Of a stretch of 64,000 nucleotides of DNA, positions 41,476-51,486 are shown piece by piece. The first letter of the stretch is position 1; each line of letters opens with the position of its first letter. The notes under the pieces are model-generated. The model worked only from the letters and a program-made list of their open reading frames with translations, had not been told where the DNA came from and did not search any database. A program made the position numbers and the translations under genes. The stretch is from NCBI RefSeq assembly GCF_900105655.1, contig NZ_LT629787.1:62001-126000 (forward strand), read 5' to 3'. Source of the DNA: Halopseudomonas salegens. Its GTDB lineage: Bacteria > Pseudomonadota > Gammaproteobacteria > Pseudomonadales > Pseudomonadaceae.

Positions 41476-42540
41476 ATGGCCTTGATCAGTCTGCGCCAAA
41501 TGCTGGATCACGCTGCCGAGTATGGTTACGGCATTCCGGCGTTCAACGTCAATAACCTGGAGCAGGTGCGCGCCATCATGGAAGCGGCCGCCAACACCGA
41601 TTCACCGGTGATTCTGCAGGCTTCAGCCGGTGCGCGTAAATACGCTGGTGCACCCTTCCTGCGTCACCTGATTCTGGCTGCCATCGAGGAGTTTCCGCAT
41701 ATTCCGGTGTGCATGCATCAGGATCACGGTACCAGCCCTGCGGTCTGCCAGCGTTCGATCCAGTTGGGTTTCTCGTCGGTAATGATGGATGGCTCTCTGG
41801 GCCCGGACGGCAAGACGCCGATGGATTATGACTACAACGTGCGAGTGACCCGCCAGGCGGTGGATATGGCGCATGCCTGTGGTGTGTCGGTGGAAGGTGA
41901 GCTGGGTTGCCTGGGCAGTCTGGAAACCGGGCAGGCGGGCGAAGAGGACGGTATCGGTGCTGAGGGTACTCTGGATCACAGCCAGATGCTGACCGATCCG
42001 GAAGAAGCTGCGGACTTCGTCAAGCAGACCCATGTGGATGCACTGGCGATTGCTATTGGTACCAGCCACGGTGCCTACAAGTTTACCCGTCCGCCAACGG
42101 GCGATATTCTCGATATCGGTCGCATCAAGGCGATTCACGCACGTATTCCGGATACCCATCTGGTGATGCATGGTTCCAGTTCGGTGCCACAGGAGTGGCT
42201 GAAAATCATCAACGAGTTTGGTGGTGACATCCCTGAAACCTACGGTGTGCCGGTGGAAGAGATTGTTGAAGGTATCAAGCACGGGGTACGCAAGGTAAAC
42301 ATTGATACTGACTTGCGTCTGGCCTCAACGGGTGCGGTGCGCCGTTTCATGGCGCAGAATCCCTCCGAGTTTGATCCGCGCAAGTTCCTGACCAAGACGG
42401 TAGATGCCATGCGAGATATCTGTATGGCACGCTATGAGGCCTTTGGTTGTGCGGGAAATGCGTCGAAAATTCGCCCGGTTTCGCTGGAAAAAATGTTCCA
42501 GCGCTATGAGGAAGGCGAGCTGGAACCGAAAATTCATTAA
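41476..42540 (+). CDS. fba: Class II fructose-bisphosphate aldolase
   Basis: The zinc-dependent aldolase splits fructose-1,6-bisphosphate into two triose phosphates. The 354-residue protein is of the long (Calvin-cycle/type B) subgroup, with the zinc-ligand segments [24 protein letters not shown] and VMHGSSSVP. The ATG follows GGAGAACAAGTT. It ends the tkt-epd-pgk-fba order. Confidence 0.97.
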   Translation: MALISLRQMLDHAAEYGYGIPAFNVNNLEQVRAIMEAAANTDSPVILQASAGARKYAGAPFLRHLILAAIEEFPHIPVCMHQDHGTSPAVCQRSIQLGFSSVMMDGSLGPDGKTPMDYDYNVRVTRQAVDMAHACGVSVEGELGCLGSLETGQAGEEDGIGAEGTLDHSQMLTDPEEAADFVKQTHVDALAIAIGTSHGAYKFTRPPTGDILDIGRIKAIHARIPDTHLVMHGSSSVPQEWLKIINEFGGDIPETYGVPVEEIVEGIKHGVRKVNIDTDLRLASTGAVRRFMAQNPSEFDPRKFLTKTVDAMRDICMARYEAFGCAGNASKIRPVSLEKMFQRYEEGELEPKIH

Positions 42541-42543
42541 ATG

Positions 42544-42576
42544 GCGACAACAGCGCTGTGATGCTCTGTTGGTCGC
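42544..42576 (+). terminator. Hairpin after fba
   Basis: GCGAC-AACAG pairs with CTGTT-GGTCGC with one bulged base, just after the fba stop. There is no T-tract, so it may be a stabilising 3' stem instead of a terminator. Confidence 0.35.
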
Positions 42577-42595
42577 TTGATGCCTGGGGGGGCTT

Positions 42596-42871
42596 ATGTC
42601 GGAAGCCGATGAGAGTGATGCAAATTTCACCCACGCACGTTTGCTGGAAGCGCTGGAAAACCAGTTGGCAGCGAATGAGCCGCCAGCTGCTCAGGCTACA
42701 CTGAACAAGCTCACCCTGGTTGGTTACAGCCGTGAAGACAGCCTGGACCTGATGGTCCAGGTGCTTGCCCATGGCATTGGCGTGATGCTGGATGAGAACA
42801 AGCCCTTTGACTTGCCGGCCTACGAGCAGGCGCTGCGCAATCTGCCGGAGTTGCCTGATGCGCTGGAGTAA
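42596..42871 (+). CDS. Small conserved protein of unknown function
   Basis: A 91-residue acidic, mostly helical protein without signal peptide, membrane segment or cysteines, starting at an ATG preceded by a G-rich run. Its position after fba suggests that it belongs to the pseudomonad core. The segment SREDSLDLMVQVLAHGIGVMLDENKPFD is the most hydrophobic and may pack as a helical hairpin. I do not recognise a functional family. Confidence 0.7.
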   Translation: MSEADESDANFTHARLLEALENQLAANEPPAAQATLNKLTLVGYSREDSLDLMVQVLAHGIGVMLDENKPFDLPAYEQALRNLPELPDALE

Positions 42872-42957
42872 CGGTTGGCAGGGTCTGACAACGCAGGCAA
42901 GCCGTTGACTGGGCAGCGGTCAGGCATAGCCGGAAAACCAAAAAAGGAATAAGCCGA

Positions 42958-43428
42958 ATGCTGCTTTCACTATTGCGTGTGCTGCTGTTTTTCTTGTTCG
43001 CCGTGATTGTGGCGACCGTGCTGGGTACGCTGGTACAGACTCAGCTAAACCTTGCTGCCCTGCAGATGATTGGCGTTGAGGTGGGGCTGGCTGATCGCTT
43101 GACTACCACATGGCGCGACCTGCTGGGTTTTACCCCGATTTTTGTTGCTCTGGTGGCGGCATCATTGCTGTGTGCCTTGCCGGTTGCCGAGTTGCTTGGC
43201 CGTGTATTCAAGCCCTGGCGTGGGGTTATTTACGCGCTGGCCGGGGCAGTTGGGATCAAGGTGGCCTTCGATGTTGCAGATTATCTGCTGCCGATGCCGA
43301 CCTTTATTGCTGCCACGCGAGGCTTGGGCGGTTTATTGTTGATGATGGTTGCGGTGGGCGTCGGCAGCTGGTTGTTTGGCCGGCTTACCCGTCCGGTAAA
43401 AAAACGTGGTTTACGGGTACTGGGCTGA
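42958..43428 (+). CDS. Four-helix inner-membrane protein of unknown function
   Basis: A 156-residue protein with four predicted membrane helices (about 5-25, 58-80, 86-106 and 122-143) and a basic C-terminus (RPVKKRGLRVLG), so the C-terminus is probably cytosolic. The ATG follows AAAGGAATAAGCCGA. It lies 14 nt upstream of the sugar dehydrogenase gene and is probably co-transcribed with it. No family recognised. Confidence 0.75.
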   Translation: MLLSLLRVLLFFLFAVIVATVLGTLVQTQLNLAALQMIGVEVGLADRLTTTWRDLLGFTPIFVALVAASLLCALPVAELLGRVFKPWRGVIYALAGAVGIKVAFDVADYLLPMPTFIAATRGLGGLLLMMVAVGVGSWLFGRLTRPVKKRGLRVLG

Positions 43429-43442
43429 CGAGGAGAAAACCG

Positions 43443-44540
43443 ATGCGCAAGATACAATATGCTCTCGCGGGTACGTTGGCACTGGCTGCGACTGCGGGGG
43501 TAAATGCTGCGGACTACCAGGTGACGACCCTTGCGGACGGGCTCAATCATCCCTGGTCTCTGGCCTTTCTGCCGGATGGCCGCATGCTGGTAACTGAGCG
43601 TGCCGGGCGGTTACGCCTGGTGTCGGCTGCGGGGGAACTGCAAGCCGAAGCCGTTACCGGGGTGCCCGAGGTGTTTGTTGACAATCAGGCTGGCTTGTTT
43701 GAAGTGGCCCTGGACCCCGAATTTGCGGATAACCAGCGGCTGTTCCTCAGTTATGCCTGCGGCAGCCCGGAGTCGAACAATACCTGTCTGGCCAGTGCCC
43801 GTTTTAATGGTGAGGCGCTGGAAGATGTCAGCGAGCTGTTCCGGGCTGAGCCCGGTAAACGCGGGTCGGCCCATTACGGTGGACGCATTGCTTTTCTGGC
43901 CGACAACACACTGGTTATGGGCCTGGGTGATGCCTTTATCCTGCGCGAAGAAGCGCAGAACAAGGGGAGTCATCTGGGCAGTATCGTGCGGCTGAAACGT
44001 GATGGCAGCGTACCGCAGGACAACCCCTGGGTGGGTCAGGCTGATGCCAAACCCGAGCTGTACAGTATCGGTCATCGCAATGTGCAGGGTATGGTCTGGG
44101 ACGCAGTGAATCAGCGATTGCTCAGCCACGAACATGGCCCACGCGGTGGTGACGAACTGAATCTCATCGAGCCGGGCAAGAATTACGGTTGGCCAGTGAT
44201 CACGTATGGGGTGGATTACAATGGAGCGGTTATTTCTCCCTACACTGAGAAGCCCGGCCTGGAGCAACCTTTGACTGAATGGACGCCGTCGATTGCGCCC
44301 TCGGGAATGACGCTGTACCGCGGGGAGCTGTTTCCAGAGTGGCAAGGCAGCCTGATGGTGTCAGCGCTGGCCGGCCAGCATGTACGCCGGGTTGAATTTG
44401 CCGGCACTGAGGTGGTGACCGAGGAAAACCTGTTCGGTGAACTGAATGCACGTTTCCGTGACGTTCGCACGGGGCCGGACGGCGCCCTTTACTTGCTGAC
44501 AGATAGTCCACAGGGGCAGCTGTTGCGCGTTACTCCGTAA
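43443..44540 (+). CDS. Periplasmic PQQ-dependent aldose sugar dehydrogenase (YliI/Asd type)
   Basis: A 365-residue protein with a signal peptide (cleaved near VNA-AD, residue 22) and a six-bladed propeller of the soluble glucose dehydrogenase type. Family segments include LNHPWSLAFLPDGRMLVTERAGRL, SYACGSPESNNTCLASARF, YSIGHRNVQGMVWD and HEHGPRGGDELNLIEPGKNYGWPVITYG. These enzymes oxidise aldoses with PQQ in the periplasm; the substrate here is not determined. The ATG follows GAGGAG. It converges with a diguanylate cyclase gene, 5 nt separating the stops. Confidence 0.9.
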   Translation: MRKIQYALAGTLALAATAGVNAADYQVTTLADGLNHPWSLAFLPDGRMLVTERAGRLRLVSAAGELQAEAVTGVPEVFVDNQAGLFEVALDPEFADNQRLFLSYACGSPESNNTCLASARFNGEALEDVSELFRAEPGKRGSAHYGGRIAFLADNTLVMGLGDAFILREEAQNKGSHLGSIVRLKRDGSVPQDNPWVGQADAKPELYSIGHRNVQGMVWDAVNQRLLSHEHGPRGGDELNLIEPGKNYGWPVITYGVDYNGAVISPYTEKPGLEQPLTEWTPSIAPSGMTLYRGELFPEWQGSLMVSALAGQHVRRVEFAGTEVVTEENLFGELNARFRDVRTGPDGALYLLTDSPQGQLLRVTP

Positions 44541-44545
44541 CGCGT

Positions 44546-46378
44546 TCAGTAGCCACCGGCGGGCTCGTGGAAGCTGACGCCATGCCGTCCGCTGCGTTTG
44601 CGCTTGTACATGGCGTTATCGGCCTGGCGTAACAGTGAGGGCATGTCAGGGTCCGCTGAACGGGTCAGGGTGATGCCGATGCTGGCGCCCACCGCGATGC
44701 TCTGGCCAGCCAGCTCGATCGGCAGACTGAGTTCATCGAGGAATCGCTCGGCCAGTGCTGCGGCCTGATGCCGGTCGAGGATGCTTTCCGCTACCAGGAC
44801 GAACTCATCCCCGCCGAGTCGGGCGACAAAATCGCTTTCGCGAGCGGTCTCCTGCATGCGTTCGGCGATGCACCGCAGTACCGCGTCACCGGTTTCATGA
44901 CCGAGTTGATCGTTGATCTGCTTGAAGCCGTCCAGGTCGACCAGCATCACTGCAAGGTATTCGCTGCGCCGCTGGCTGCGCCGCATGGCTTCTCCGATAT
45001 GCTGCTCCAATGCGGCCCGGTTGGCCAGATTGGTTAATGGGTCCTGCATGGCCATGCGCTCAAGGCGTGCATTGACGGCAGCCAGTTCGGCGGTTCGTTC
45101 TGCCACCTTTTCTTCCAGCTGACGCTCATGTTCCTGCAAGGTGGTAACCAGCTCACTCTGCGCGTTCAGTGCGCTTTGCTGGGCTTTTTCGCGTTGTTCT
45201 TTCAGGGTGTTGAAACGAGCGGCCAAGGCAAAGGACAGCAACAGCATCTCCAGGGCCGAGCCGACATGCATGGCATAAGTCGTCACGAAGTTGGAAGGCA
45301 GCAGACCGAAATTGCGCAGTGCCAGCAGGACCATGCCGGCAATCATCAGGCTCCAGGCCAGCAGCACAATGCGTGCGCCGGGCACGCGCACTCTTGCCGC
45401 TTGTACAATGCACGCCAGGACCAGGGGTGCCGTGATGATCGCCAACACCGACATGCCCTGAATACTGACCCGGATCGGGGCGACAAGGCTGAGCAGGCTG
45501 AAGGCCAGACATAGCCAGACGATCACTCCCAGCGGGGTATACCACTGCGGCAAGTGCTGTTTGATCTGCAAGAAGCTGCGGATGAACAGGGTGCCGAGCA
45601 GCCCGGACAGGCATAGCGACAGGGGTAATATGCGTGAGCCGTAGGCCCCGAGTTCTGGCCAGATAAACCGGGAACCGATGCCGGTAAAGCTGAGCGCACC
45701 GACCCCGAAAACCACTACAAAGGCGACGTAACACAGGTAGGTTTTTTCGCGCAGGACGCTGAACAGCAGGAGATTGTAGATTGCCATGGCCAGCAGCATG
45801 CCGAGGTACAGGGTAATGACCGCCATGCTGCTGACGCTGTAACCGGCGAAGGCCTGGGGTGACCAGATCTGGCTGGTCAGAGTCAGGCTGCCGCCGGAAG
45901 TCGCTTTGAAATACAGGGTTTTTTGCTCTCCTGCGGCCAACGAGATGACAAAGCTCGGGTCGCGGTGGGCAAACTGGCGGTCTGACAGTGGCACGCTGTC
46001 ACCACTTAACTCGGGTTGCGGTCCGAGGCCATGGAGTTCTATGCGGTTGAGAGACGAATAGGGGAAATGGACAAACCAGATCTGATCGCGACTAGTGGTC
46101 GATTTCAGCGACAGGCGCAGCCACACGGCATCTTCGCTGTAACTGAAATTCAGATCACTGCGATTGGAAGCGGCTTGCCAGGTAACTTCCGAGCGATGGA
46201 CGTCATCGAGCCCGTATTCGGCTGGCAGCAGGGCAAAGTCGAGCCAGGGTTGCAGATCGAGCTGACTCTCGCTACCACTGAGACTGAGCTCATGGTTGTG
46301 TGCCAGAAGCTGCGGGCTGGCCAGCAACAGCAATCCCGGAATCAGCCAGCACATGACTACTCGTATACTGCTGGTCAC
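44546..46378 (-). CDS. 7TMR-DISM diguanylate cyclase (first tandem copy)
   Basis: A 610-residue membrane protein: signal/anchor (about 5-26), 7TMR-DISM extracellular sensing domain (about 30-175), seven membrane helices (about 184-385), coiled coil (about 388-440) and a GGDEF domain with the active site GGDEF at 522-526. An RESD inhibitory site lies at 513-516. It should make c-di-GMP from GTP in response to a periplasmic, perhaps carbohydrate, ligand. The start is GTG at 46376-46378, with AGGGG upstream. It lies 5 nt after a paralogous gene. Confidence 0.9.
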   Translation of the reverse strand: MTSSIRVVMCWLIPGLLLLASPQLLAHNHELSLSGSESQLDLQPWLDFALLPAEYGLDDVHRSEVTWQAASNRSDLNFSYSEDAVWLRLSLKSTTSRDQIWFVHFPYSSLNRIELHGLGPQPELSGDSVPLSDRQFAHRDPSFVISLAAGEQKTLYFKATSGGSLTLTSQIWSPQAFAGYSVSSMAVITLYLGMLLAMAIYNLLLFSVLREKTYLCYVAFVVVFGVGALSFTGIGSRFIWPELGAYGSRILPLSLCLSGLLGTLFIRSFLQIKQHLPQWYTPLGVIVWLCLAFSLLSLVAPIRVSIQGMSVLAIITAPLVLACIVQAARVRVPGARIVLLAWSLMIAGMVLLALRNFGLLPSNFVTTYAMHVGSALEMLLLSFALAARFNTLKEQREKAQQSALNAQSELVTTLQEHERQLEEKVAERTAELAAVNARLERMAMQDPLTNLANRAALEQHIGEAMRRSQRRSEYLAVMLVDLDGFKQINDQLGHETGDAVLRCIAERMQETARESDFVARLGGDEFVLVAESILDRHQAAALAERFLDELSLPIELAGQSIAVGASIGITLTRSADPDMPSLLRQADNAMYKRKRSGRHGVSFHEPAGGY

Positions 46379-46383
46379 CCCGT

Positions 46384-48279
46384 CTACCCCTGTTCATCCA
46401 TGGAATAATAACTGATACCGCTGCGTCCCTGCCGTTTGCGCGCATACATGGCCTGGTCGGCCTGCCGGATCAGCTCGTCAGCGACCAGCTCAGGGCTGGT
46501 TGCATGACTGACCCCGATACTGGCGCCAATCTGTACCTGTTGACCGTCCAGCATGATTGGCTTGGCCAGCGCATCAAGCAGGCGTTCAGCGACGGCATGG
46601 GCGTCATCACGTTGCTGCAGCCCCTCGCTGACGACAATAAACTCATCCCCGCCGAGACGGGCAACAAAATCACCAGCGCGTCCGGCTGCCTGCAGCCGTT
46701 CTGCTACTTCCTTCAATACCTGATCGCCAAAGGCGTGACCGAACACATCGTTGATCGGTTTGAAATCGTCCAGATCAATCATCAGCAAGGCCAATTGTTG
46801 ATGATTGCGATCCGCCCGTGCCAGGGCCTTGTTCAAATGCCGTGACAAGGCAGGGCGGTTGGCCAGGCCGGTCAGCGCATCCTGCATGGCCATGTCTTCC
46901 AGCCGCTTGTTCGCCTGTTCCAGTTCGCGGGTTCGCTCAGTCACGCGCTGTTCCAGTACTCGCTCATGCTGTTGCAAGGCATGCACATGCTGGCGCTGTG
47001 CATTCAGGGCCGCAGTCTGGGCAATTTCCTTTTGCCGTTTCAGCTCATTGAAACGGGCTGCCAGACCGAAGGAAAGCAGCAGCATTTCAAGGGCTGATCC
47101 CACCTGTACGGAATACAGAGTAATGAAGTTATTCGGGATCAAGGCAAAGTTGCGCAGCGCCAGCAGCGCTGCGCCCATCAGCATCAACCCCCAGGCGAGC
47201 ACAAAAATCCGGGCCCCGGGGGCGCCGAGGAAGATGCAGTGAATACCACAGATCATCATCAGCACCGTAGTGCCCAGGCCGAATACGGACATGACCTGGA
47301 GTGCCAGCTGAACAGGTAGCAGCAAGCTGGCAAGGGTCAGCAAAAGACCGGTCGCGGCGGCGACGCTAAGCAAGCGATACCAGGTTGGTGCATGACTTTT
47401 TACATCCAGGAAGCTGCGAGTGAACAGGGCGGCAACGCTGCTGGCGAGAATGAGTGAGGTCGGCAGAATACGGTTGCCCAGTTCGCCTGCGTTGGGCCAC
47501 AGGTAATGTGGTCCCAGACCGTTGATGGCCATGGCGCCCATGCCGAAACTGATGATGAACAGCACATAGAGCAGAAAACTGGGTTCGCGCAGGGCGAAAA
47601 ACAGCAAGAGGTTGTAACCTCCGAGCGCCAGAATCATACCCAGATAGGCAGCCAGAACCACATGGGCCTGGTTGCTGTGGGCGCGGAAGCTTTCAGCGGG
47701 CCAGATCATTGCGTCCATGCTCAGACTGCCTGCGGATTCGCCACTCAACAGCACCAGGCGGCGCTCACCGGCGTCCAGTTGCAGCGGGAAAGCAGCAGTA
47801 CGGTGACTCAGGCTGCGTTCACTGCTGGGCAGCACATCACCACTGCGCTGTACCTCCCAGCTGCCACTCCCTGTCTGTTGGTACAGGCTGACACGGTCAA
47901 GCGACGGGTACAGCATTTCCACGATCCAGTTGGTCTCTTGATCTGGATCACCCACCAGCTCGAACAGCAACCAGATACGATCATTGGTATAGCCGAAGTT
48001 GATGTCTCGGCCCGCCGCGGCGCTGTGCATGTCAGCGCGTCGGGCAAGAACCTGGTCAGGGCTCATGCGACGGCTACTGTCTCGCAGATAGTGGACCCTG
48101 GACTGCAGACGCAGGGATTGAGTTTGATCGGCATTCAACTGCAGAGCCGGTGGGCTGGCATTGCCCGGGCTGGCGGGGAGGAGCAGGCAGAACAACAGGC
48201 AAAGCCCGGCAAATACCCGGTTGCAGGCGTTTTGGCGAATACGCCGGGGCCACTCGTTCATCCCTGTGAATACTGCCAT
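46384..48279 (-). CDS. 7TMR-DISM diguanylate cyclase (second tandem copy)
   Basis: A 631-residue paralogue of the next gene, with the same layout: signal/anchor, 7TMR-DISM extracellular domain, seven membrane helices, coiled coil with EQRVTERTRELEQANKRLEDM, and a GGDEF domain (GGDEF at 543-547; RAGD inhibitory site five residues before). Both catalytic domains look intact. The extracellular domains differ more than the helices, so ligand specificity has probably diverged. ATG 48277-48279 was chosen; ATG at 48259-48261 is an alternative, and the frame opens further to 48387. Confidence 0.9.
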   Translation of the reverse strand: MAVFTGMNEWPRRIRQNACNRVFAGLCLLFCLLLPASPGNASPPALQLNADQTQSLRLQSRVHYLRDSSRRMSPDQVLARRADMHSAAAGRDINFGYTNDRIWLLFELVGDPDQETNWIVEMLYPSLDRVSLYQQTGSGSWEVQRSGDVLPSSERSLSHRTAAFPLQLDAGERRLVLLSGESAGSLSMDAMIWPAESFRAHSNQAHVVLAAYLGMILALGGYNLLLFFALREPSFLLYVLFIISFGMGAMAINGLGPHYLWPNAGELGNRILPTSLILASSVAALFTRSFLDVKSHAPTWYRLLSVAAATGLLLTLASLLLPVQLALQVMSVFGLGTTVLMMICGIHCIFLGAPGARIFVLAWGLMLMGAALLALRNFALIPNNFITLYSVQVGSALEMLLLSFGLAARFNELKRQKEIAQTAALNAQRQHVHALQQHERVLEQRVTERTRELEQANKRLEDMAMQDALTGLANRPALSRHLNKALARADRNHQQLALLMIDLDDFKPINDVFGHAFGDQVLKEVAERLQAAGRAGDFVARLGGDEFIVVSEGLQQRDDAHAVAERLLDALAKPIMLDGQQVQIGASIGVSHATSPELVADELIRQADQAMYARKRQGRSGISYYSMDEQG

Positions 48280-48433
48280 GTGGTACCCGTCCGGGATCAG
48301 GCCTGCGAGCCGGTAATGGGGGCAGGTACAGCCCCGTTCCGGCACTACCGCTAGTTCAAGACCTGATATTGTTTTGGAATCTGCCAATACTATAGTTTGG
48401 CGGGTTAATGGCCGTCAAACCCCGGCGGTATCC

Positions 48434-50383
48434 TCAGAGGGGCCAGAAAAACAGCAGCAAGGGAATACTGACCAGTACCACCAGTATTTCCATTGGCAAG
48501 CCGAGACGCCAGTAGTCGCTGAAGCGAAAGCCGCCGGGCCCCAGAATCAGGGTATTGTTCTGGTGACCAATCGGGGTCAGAAAAGCACAGGAAGCACCGA
48601 TGGCAACGGCCATCAGAAAGCTGTCCGCATCCACACCCAACTGGGCAGCAATACTGATGGCGATAGGGCACATGACAGCGGCAGTGGCGGCATTGTTCAT
48701 GAAATCGGACAATGTCATGGTGATGATCAGAGTCAGCGTCAGGGCAATAATGGCGTTGCCCTGAGCCAGTTGATCGAGCAACCCCTGTGCCAGCAGATCG
48801 GCGGCTCCCGTATTGGCCATGGCTGCGGCCATCGGCATCAGGGCGCCAAGCAGTACGATGATGGGCCAGTCGATACCGTCATAAATGCGTCTGACCGGCA
48901 CTACGCGCGTTACCATGTAACCGACCACGCCGGCGGTAAAGGCCAGCGCTGCTGACAAGGAGCCGGTGGCCGCCGCCAGCACGGCAGCCAACATGATGCC
49001 CAGAGCGGTCCACGCCTTGCGCTGGTTGGGAATCAGGATCGGCCGCTGGGCCAGAGGGATGCACTGGTACTCAGAGGCAAAGCCGGCTATTGCTTCGGGC
49101 GGCCCCTGCATCAACATCACATCACCCGCATCAAGCTCGGTCCAGCGCAGGCGTTTGATCGAGCGGTGGCCCTGGCGCGAGATGGCGAGCAGATTGATAC
49201 CGAAGCGGCTGCGAATCTGCAGATCTGTGGCTGTCAGACCCAATAGCAGGGCATTGGGCTGGATGACCAGTTCCTGAATCACGATTTCATCATTGCTGTT
49301 GCGCTTGGTGCTTTTGGGTGTTTCTTCCTCGTCGGCCGTTTCGTTGTTGTCGGTGTTATGGCGGCTGGCGCGGACGCGAGAAATATCTGTCTTCTCGCTC
49401 GTTTCGCTGGCCTTGCCGTCAGTCTTGTTATCCGCTTCCTGGTGTTCTGTGGTTTCGTCGTCTTCATCCTCGGCGTCATCGGCAGCTTCGGGTTTGACGG
49501 ACTCTTCCAGTTTCAGCCCCAGGCGGGTCAGGGTCGACCCCAGGCTTTCCGGCTCGGCTTCAATGACCAGGATGTCGCCGGCATGCAAGCGCCGGCCGGG
49601 CAGTGGAGCGGTGACGCGAAAGTCGTTGCGTACCATGCCGACAATCTGCGCATCGTCATCTTCCAGCAATAGCTCCGCTTCACGCAGGGTTTTGTCTATC
49701 AGGCTGGCGTCGTCGCCTATGCGGACTTCAGTCAGGTAGGTGCCGGTATCAAAGCTTTCGGCATTGCTCTGCTCACGATGTGGCACCAGCCAACGGGAAA
49801 AAGCCACGGCAAAAATGATACCGACCAAGGCTACTCCGAGGCCGACAGGCGTAAAGTCGAACATGGTAAAACCGCTGCCGGTATGTTCAGCACGAAAGCC
49901 AGCGACAATCAGGTTGGGCGGGGTACCGATCAGCGTGGTCATGCCGCCCAGAATAGTGCCAAAAGCCAGTGGCATGAGTACTTTTCCGGGCGGGATGCCC
50001 TGTCGTGCCGCATGCTGCATGGCAATTGGCATCAACAAGGCCATGGCACCGACATTGTTCATAAAGGCGGACAGCAGTGCACCAACCAGGGTCAGAGCGC
50101 CGAGGGCAATCAACGGGCTCTCAGTGTCTGGCAACAAACGCTGGGCCATGGATTCAACGGCACCTGTTTTCTGCAGGCCATGGCTGAGTATGAGAATGGC
50201 AGCGACAGTAATCACGGCCGGGTGGGCAAAGCCGAGAAAGGCTTCGGCACTGGGCGTCAGCCCGGCCAGTACGCAAGCCAGCAGCGATAACAGGGCAATC
50301 AGGTCATGGCGCCAACGGCCGAACAGAAACAGTACTATGGTGGTGCCGAGAATCCCGAAAATCAGCCACTGGTCCTGAGTCAT
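48434..50383 (-). CDS. SLC13/DASS-family anion transporter with two RCK-C domains and an acidic linker
   Basis: A 649-residue transporter with two halves of membrane helices (about 5-200 and 455-649) flanking cytosolic RCK-C (TrkA-C) domains at about 213-290 and 367-450. The sodium/substrate hairpin motif is clear in TLIGTPPNLIV (about 151-161) and repeated in the second half near FLTPIGHQNN. Family members carry dicarboxylates, sulfate or other anions; the substrate is unknown. Residues about 294-366 form an unusual disordered acidic linker rich in Asp, Glu, Thr and Ser. The ATG at 50381-50383 has AGGAG upstream. Confidence 0.88.
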   Translation of the reverse strand: MTQDQWLIFGILGTTIVLFLFGRWRHDLIALLSLLACVLAGLTPSAEAFLGFAHPAVITVAAILILSHGLQKTGAVESMAQRLLPDTESPLIALGALTLVGALLSAFMNNVGAMALLMPIAMQHAARQGIPPGKVLMPLAFGTILGGMTTLIGTPPNLIVAGFRAEHTGSGFTMFDFTPVGLGVALVGIIFAVAFSRWLVPHREQSNAESFDTGTYLTEVRIGDDASLIDKTLREAELLLEDDDAQIVGMVRNDFRVTAPLPGRRLHAGDILVIEAEPESLGSTLTRLGLKLEESVKPEAADDAEDEDDETTEHQEADNKTDGKASETSEKTDISRVRASRHNTDNNETADEEETPKSTKRNSNDEIVIQELVIQPNALLLGLTATDLQIRSRFGINLLAISRQGHRSIKRLRWTELDAGDVMLMQGPPEAIAGFASEYQCIPLAQRPILIPNQRKAWTALGIMLAAVLAAATGSLSAALAFTAGVVGYMVTRVVPVRRIYDGIDWPIIVLLGALMPMAAAMANTGAADLLAQGLLDQLAQGNAIIALTLTLIITMTLSDFMNNAATAAVMCPIAISIAAQLGVDADSFLMAVAIGASCAFLTPIGHQNNTLILGPGGFRFSDYWRLGLPMEILVVLVSIPLLLFFWPL

Positions 50384-50502
50384 GCGCCTTGCTCCTGTCG
50401 GATGTGTGTGCATGATGCCGAAAAGAGCAGTCGGAGTGTAGTCCGGGAAGGCTTGCGGAGGCTGATTGCGACAGATCTACCGGGCTGAACCTTGAACAGG
50501 GG

Positions 50503-51474
50503 TCAGACCTCGGCAGGCAGGTCGGGGTGCAAGGTGGTGCAATTTCGGCCGCGCTCTTTGGAATGGTAGAGCGCCTGGTCCGCCGCTTCAATCAGTGCCT
50601 GATGGTTGGCCATCTCTGCTTGCATACCGGCTACACCAAGGCTGATGGTCACCGTCAATGGCTCACCCTGGTGGTCAATGCGCAGGCGGGCGATGGAATT
50701 GCGCAGTCGTTCGGCAAACTGCACGGCACCCTGGATATCGGTATTTGGCAGCAGAACGACAAACTCTTCGCCACCATAGCGCCCGGCAAAATCCGTTTCC
50801 CGCGCCAGTTGGCGAGTCAGGCGGGCGACCTCGCGGATGACTTCATCACCGAGTTGATGGCCGTAGGTGTCGTTGAAGCGCTTGAAATGATCAATATCGA
50901 AAATAACCAGGCTGGCAGGTTCGTCATAACGCAGGTGACGAGCAAATTCGTGTTGCAGGCACTGCTCCCAGTAACGCCGGTTGAGCAAGCCGGTGAGACC
51001 ATCCAGATCGGCCAGTTCACGCAACTGCATATTGGCGGATTCGAGCTGGCGTTTGTTCACCGCGACATTGGTCACGTCATACACGATCAGGCAAACATGG
51101 TCGATGGTGCCACTGGTACTGCGCAGGGGCAAAATGGTGACGTTCTGGTACATTTCATCGGCCAGACCGGTGACCGGTTGATAGCTCTTGAAGTGGAACA
51201 GGTTGGGACGTTGTTCCCAGATGGTAAAGGCGCGGGTGCCGAGCATGACCGCGTTTTCCACTTTTTGCGTGAACCAGCTGGCATCTATCTCGGGAAACAA
51301 CTCAAACAACGGCTGCAGGCGCACCTTGCCGGTTTCCATGCCGGAGTGGTTTTCCATGAAACTGTTCCACACTTCTATGCGGTAATCGCGGTCCAGCACC
51401 ACCACGCCGACGTCGATGCTCTGGACAATATCCAGCAGCCAGTGCAGTTCGTTCATGTCGAAAGATGTGCTCAT
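50503..51474 (-). CDS. PAS-GGDEF diguanylate cyclase
   Basis: A 323-residue cytosolic protein with an N-terminal PAS-like domain (about 10-135), a short coiled linker and a GGDEF domain with active site GGEEF at 234-238 and an RETD inhibitory site five residues before. It starts 12 nt after the REC-CheC response regulator gene, and the two are very likely co-translated partners. The ATG at 51472-51474 follows GCGGAG. The predicted product is c-di-GMP; the PAS ligand is unknown. Confidence 0.92.
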   Translation of the reverse strand: MSTSFDMNELHWLLDIVQSIDVGVVVLDRDYRIEVWNSFMENHSGMETGKVRLQPLFELFPEIDASWFTQKVENAVMLGTRAFTIWEQRPNLFHFKSYQPVTGLADEMYQNVTILPLRSTSGTIDHVCLIVYDVTNVAVNKRQLESANMQLRELADLDGLTGLLNRRYWEQCLQHEFARHLRYDEPASLVIFDIDHFKRFNDTYGHQLGDEVIREVARLTRQLARETDFAGRYGGEEFVVLLPNTDIQGAVQFAERLRNSIARLRIDHQGEPLTVTISLGVAGMQAEMANHQALIEAADQALYHSKERGRNCTTLHPDLPAEV

Positions 51475-51486
51475 GGCAACTCCGCG

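Noticed and set aside
49293..49739. A serine/valine-rich plus-strand frame opposite the transporter linker
   Set aside because: It is the complement of the acidic linker codons and lacks start signals; the transporter frame has full family homology on both sides of it.
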